Of a stretch of 64,000 nucleotides of DNA, positions 62,824 through 64,000 are shown in pieces; the stretch's first letter is position 1, and each line of letters begins with the position of its first letter. This stretch comes from Aquatica leii (lineage: Eukaryota; Arthropoda; Insecta; Coleoptera; Lampyridae). A program made the translations under genes and the position numbers. Location: positions 59,225,505-59,289,504 of the forward strand of contig CM069436.1 of the NCBI GenBank assembly GCA_035610365.1. Reading direction: 5' to 3'. The notes below the pieces were generated by a model. That model ran no database searches. It saw only the letters and a program-made list of their open reading frames with translations, and was not told the DNA's origin.

Positions 62824-63063
62824 ACAGATAATCCAAAGAATTTAATTTTCCTCTTACACGTCCTCTTATTGGGATTTTATTATTAAATAACTTTTAATTA
62901 CTAATACAAGGAGGGATATAAAAAAATTATTAAAGAATTTATATTTACTAACTTTACTTAAGAGCGGGACAAAGTAAATCATGGGCACCAACAGATACTA
63001 AATTTAACTTTACTGAGAAATATTAAATGTCTCCTGCGTTTTATACTGTAGCTTATAATGCTT

Positions 63064-63110
63064 CTGAAGATTTTTGAGGCACTAGGCGGTGCCTTTTAGC
63101 CGAAATGCAT
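63064..63110 (+). ncRNA. Degenerate hammerhead-like motif
   Basis: CTGAAGA, a stem GGCAC/GTGCC within a longer arm, then GAAAT. The cleavage-site part is unclear. Probably a relic of a Penelope-like end. Confidence 0.3.
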
Positions 63111-63729
63111 ACAAACACATTGCAACAGACCCTAATTACAATTGCCGAGCAGCGCGCGCATGTTGCAACTGCAGAACAAGGATGGCTCATAGACAACATC
63201 AACTCGACTTTCTTAAGATACAGAAAATAGTTTATGGTTCTGAACTAGAAGAACTATGAAATTCATAGACTTAAAATTTTAAACGCAATTAACTCTAAAC
63301 ACGGTTGCGGCGACCACAGTTTTTTAAAAACTATAACACCAATCAAACTAAAATTTTACGTCCTTATTATTATGACAAGCAGGACCAAAACGAAGAATTT
63401 TTAATTTGGGTTAAAAATTCATTGTTTATTGCAAAAGAATCAAATTGACTTTTTCGTAGATTTTTTGTTATTTTTGTAAATATCAAAATTTTACCGTTCA
63501 TGCTCTTTGTAACGCAGCATACTAACGCAATAGTCTTTTATTTTGATTTCAAATATATCTTGGTCACCACAAGTAATGAAAAAAAAGAACGAATGTTCTC
63601 GGAGAAGACCAATGTTTTCTTCATTTTTTAATATTTTTCCAAAAAGAAACTTGTACATGTATTTCAAAATAGGTATTTTTTTAGTGTTTTGTGAATTTCA
63701 ATAAATACTTATTAAAACTGCTAAAAAAA

Positions 63730-63860
63730 TCTTGAAAATTTTCCGACTCCAAGTAGGCGTCTTGTTTTGAAGTTTTTAACAGTTTGTCCTACATAGGAAG
63801 AACTGCAAGAAACGCAAGAAGTTTTATATACACCAGAATTACTATCTAAAGAGGAAATCA
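63730..63860 (-). mobile_element. GIY-YIG endonuclease fragment (Penelope-like)
   Basis: The minus strand reads SGVYKTSCVSCSSSYVGQTV and KNFKTR, a GIY-YIG domain start (GVYK...YVGQT...R) like that of Penelope-like elements. Only about 40 residues are readable. Confidence 0.6.
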
Positions 63861-64000
63861 TCTTTATTATTAACAACAAAATATTTTAAATTATGATTGG
63901 TAGAAAAAGAAATTGAAATGTTAAACTTAAAAAGAATAATAAAAAAAACTGGTGTGGTTACCACACGACTTTCCTATAAGGAATGTTGAGGAATGTCTAC
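63860..64000. other. Window end, intron DNA
   Basis: Contains the short palindrome GTGTGGTTACCACAC (about 63952-63966). No gene. Confidence 0.35.

Larger units (their letters stand above)
62200..63730. other. Glued intron DNA with hammerhead-like motifs
   Basis: AT-rich. The ORF 62373-62618 has no motif. Two hammerhead-like motifs occur (62782-62823 and 63064-63110). No exon found. Confidence 0.4.

Noticed and set aside
1-64000. CRISPR array or prokaryotic operon
   Set aside because: The only regularly spaced repeats are the 180-bp units of the foldback element; genes have introns and no ribosome-binding-site logic.

Overview
This is eukaryotic nuclear DNA, AT-rich, with conventional GT-AG spliceosomal introns, many of them only about 46-55 nt. 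The gene content and the transposon repertoire (Tc1/mariner, piggyBac, hAT, Penelope-like, RTE-like and jockey-like non-LTR, copia, BEL/Pao, gypsy) point to an insect, possibly a beetle. The species cannot be fixed from the sequence. There are no bacterial operons, no CRISPR array and no rRNA or tRNA gene that I can see.

Two host genes on the + strand frame the window. The main one is the DOCK-A family Rac exchange factor myoblast city (mbc; vertebrate DOCK1/2/5). I traced 22 constitutive coding exons from 15049 (SH3 domain) to a stop at 47620. All splice phases agree and the exons encode 1901 residues. Only the short 5' coding exon upstream of the SH3 exon was not found. Two further exons are proposed: an in-frame 117-nt cassette exon (29033-29149), and an alternative terminal exon (39033-39096) that would replace the proline-rich tail by 20 residues. 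The second gene is dynactin p150Glued (Gl/DCTN1). Only its first coding exon, the start of the CAP-Gly domain, lies in the window (58098-58271); the rest must lie beyond the right edge. A possible third gene is a 78-codon minus-strand ORF (35238-35474) resembling the mitochondrial ATP-synthase inhibitor IF1, nested in the 6.3-kb mbc intron.

Layout. 1-15048: upstream or first-intron DNA filled with relics, including a complete 2.76-kb foldback DNA transposon (3858-6614) with 9-bp target duplications. 15049-15938: mbc exons 1-3. 15939-19276: intron with a decayed BEL/Pao element. 19277-21493: mbc exons 4-10 (DHR-1 domain and armadillo-like region). 21494-29218: intron with a copia relic, a piggyBac relic, a GC-rich island, a foldback MITE and the candidate cassette exon. 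29219-31889: exons 11-16 (armadillo-like region and DHR-2). 31890-38151: intron with a mariner-like relic, Penelope-like pieces and the IF1-like ORF. 38152-39096: exons 17-19 and the alternative end. 39097-45097: intron with non-LTR and Penelope-like relics. 45098-47620: exons 20-22 with the PxxP tail. 47621-58097: intergenic DNA holding a young, nested transposon stack: a roughly 1-kb TIR element, split by a gypsy LTR retrotransposon (50761-56042), whose 5' LTR is split by a 791-bp hAT element. 58098-64000: Gl exon 1 and its first intron, which carries a long decayed jockey-type element and Penelope-like pieces.

The host genes are functionally coherent but not shown to be co-regulated: Mbc/DOCK with ELMO activates Rac, and Glued is the microtubule-binding arm of dynactin. 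Everything else is mobile DNA of different ages. The gypsy LTRs differ at only one visible base, yet its pol carries two stop codons and a frameshift.
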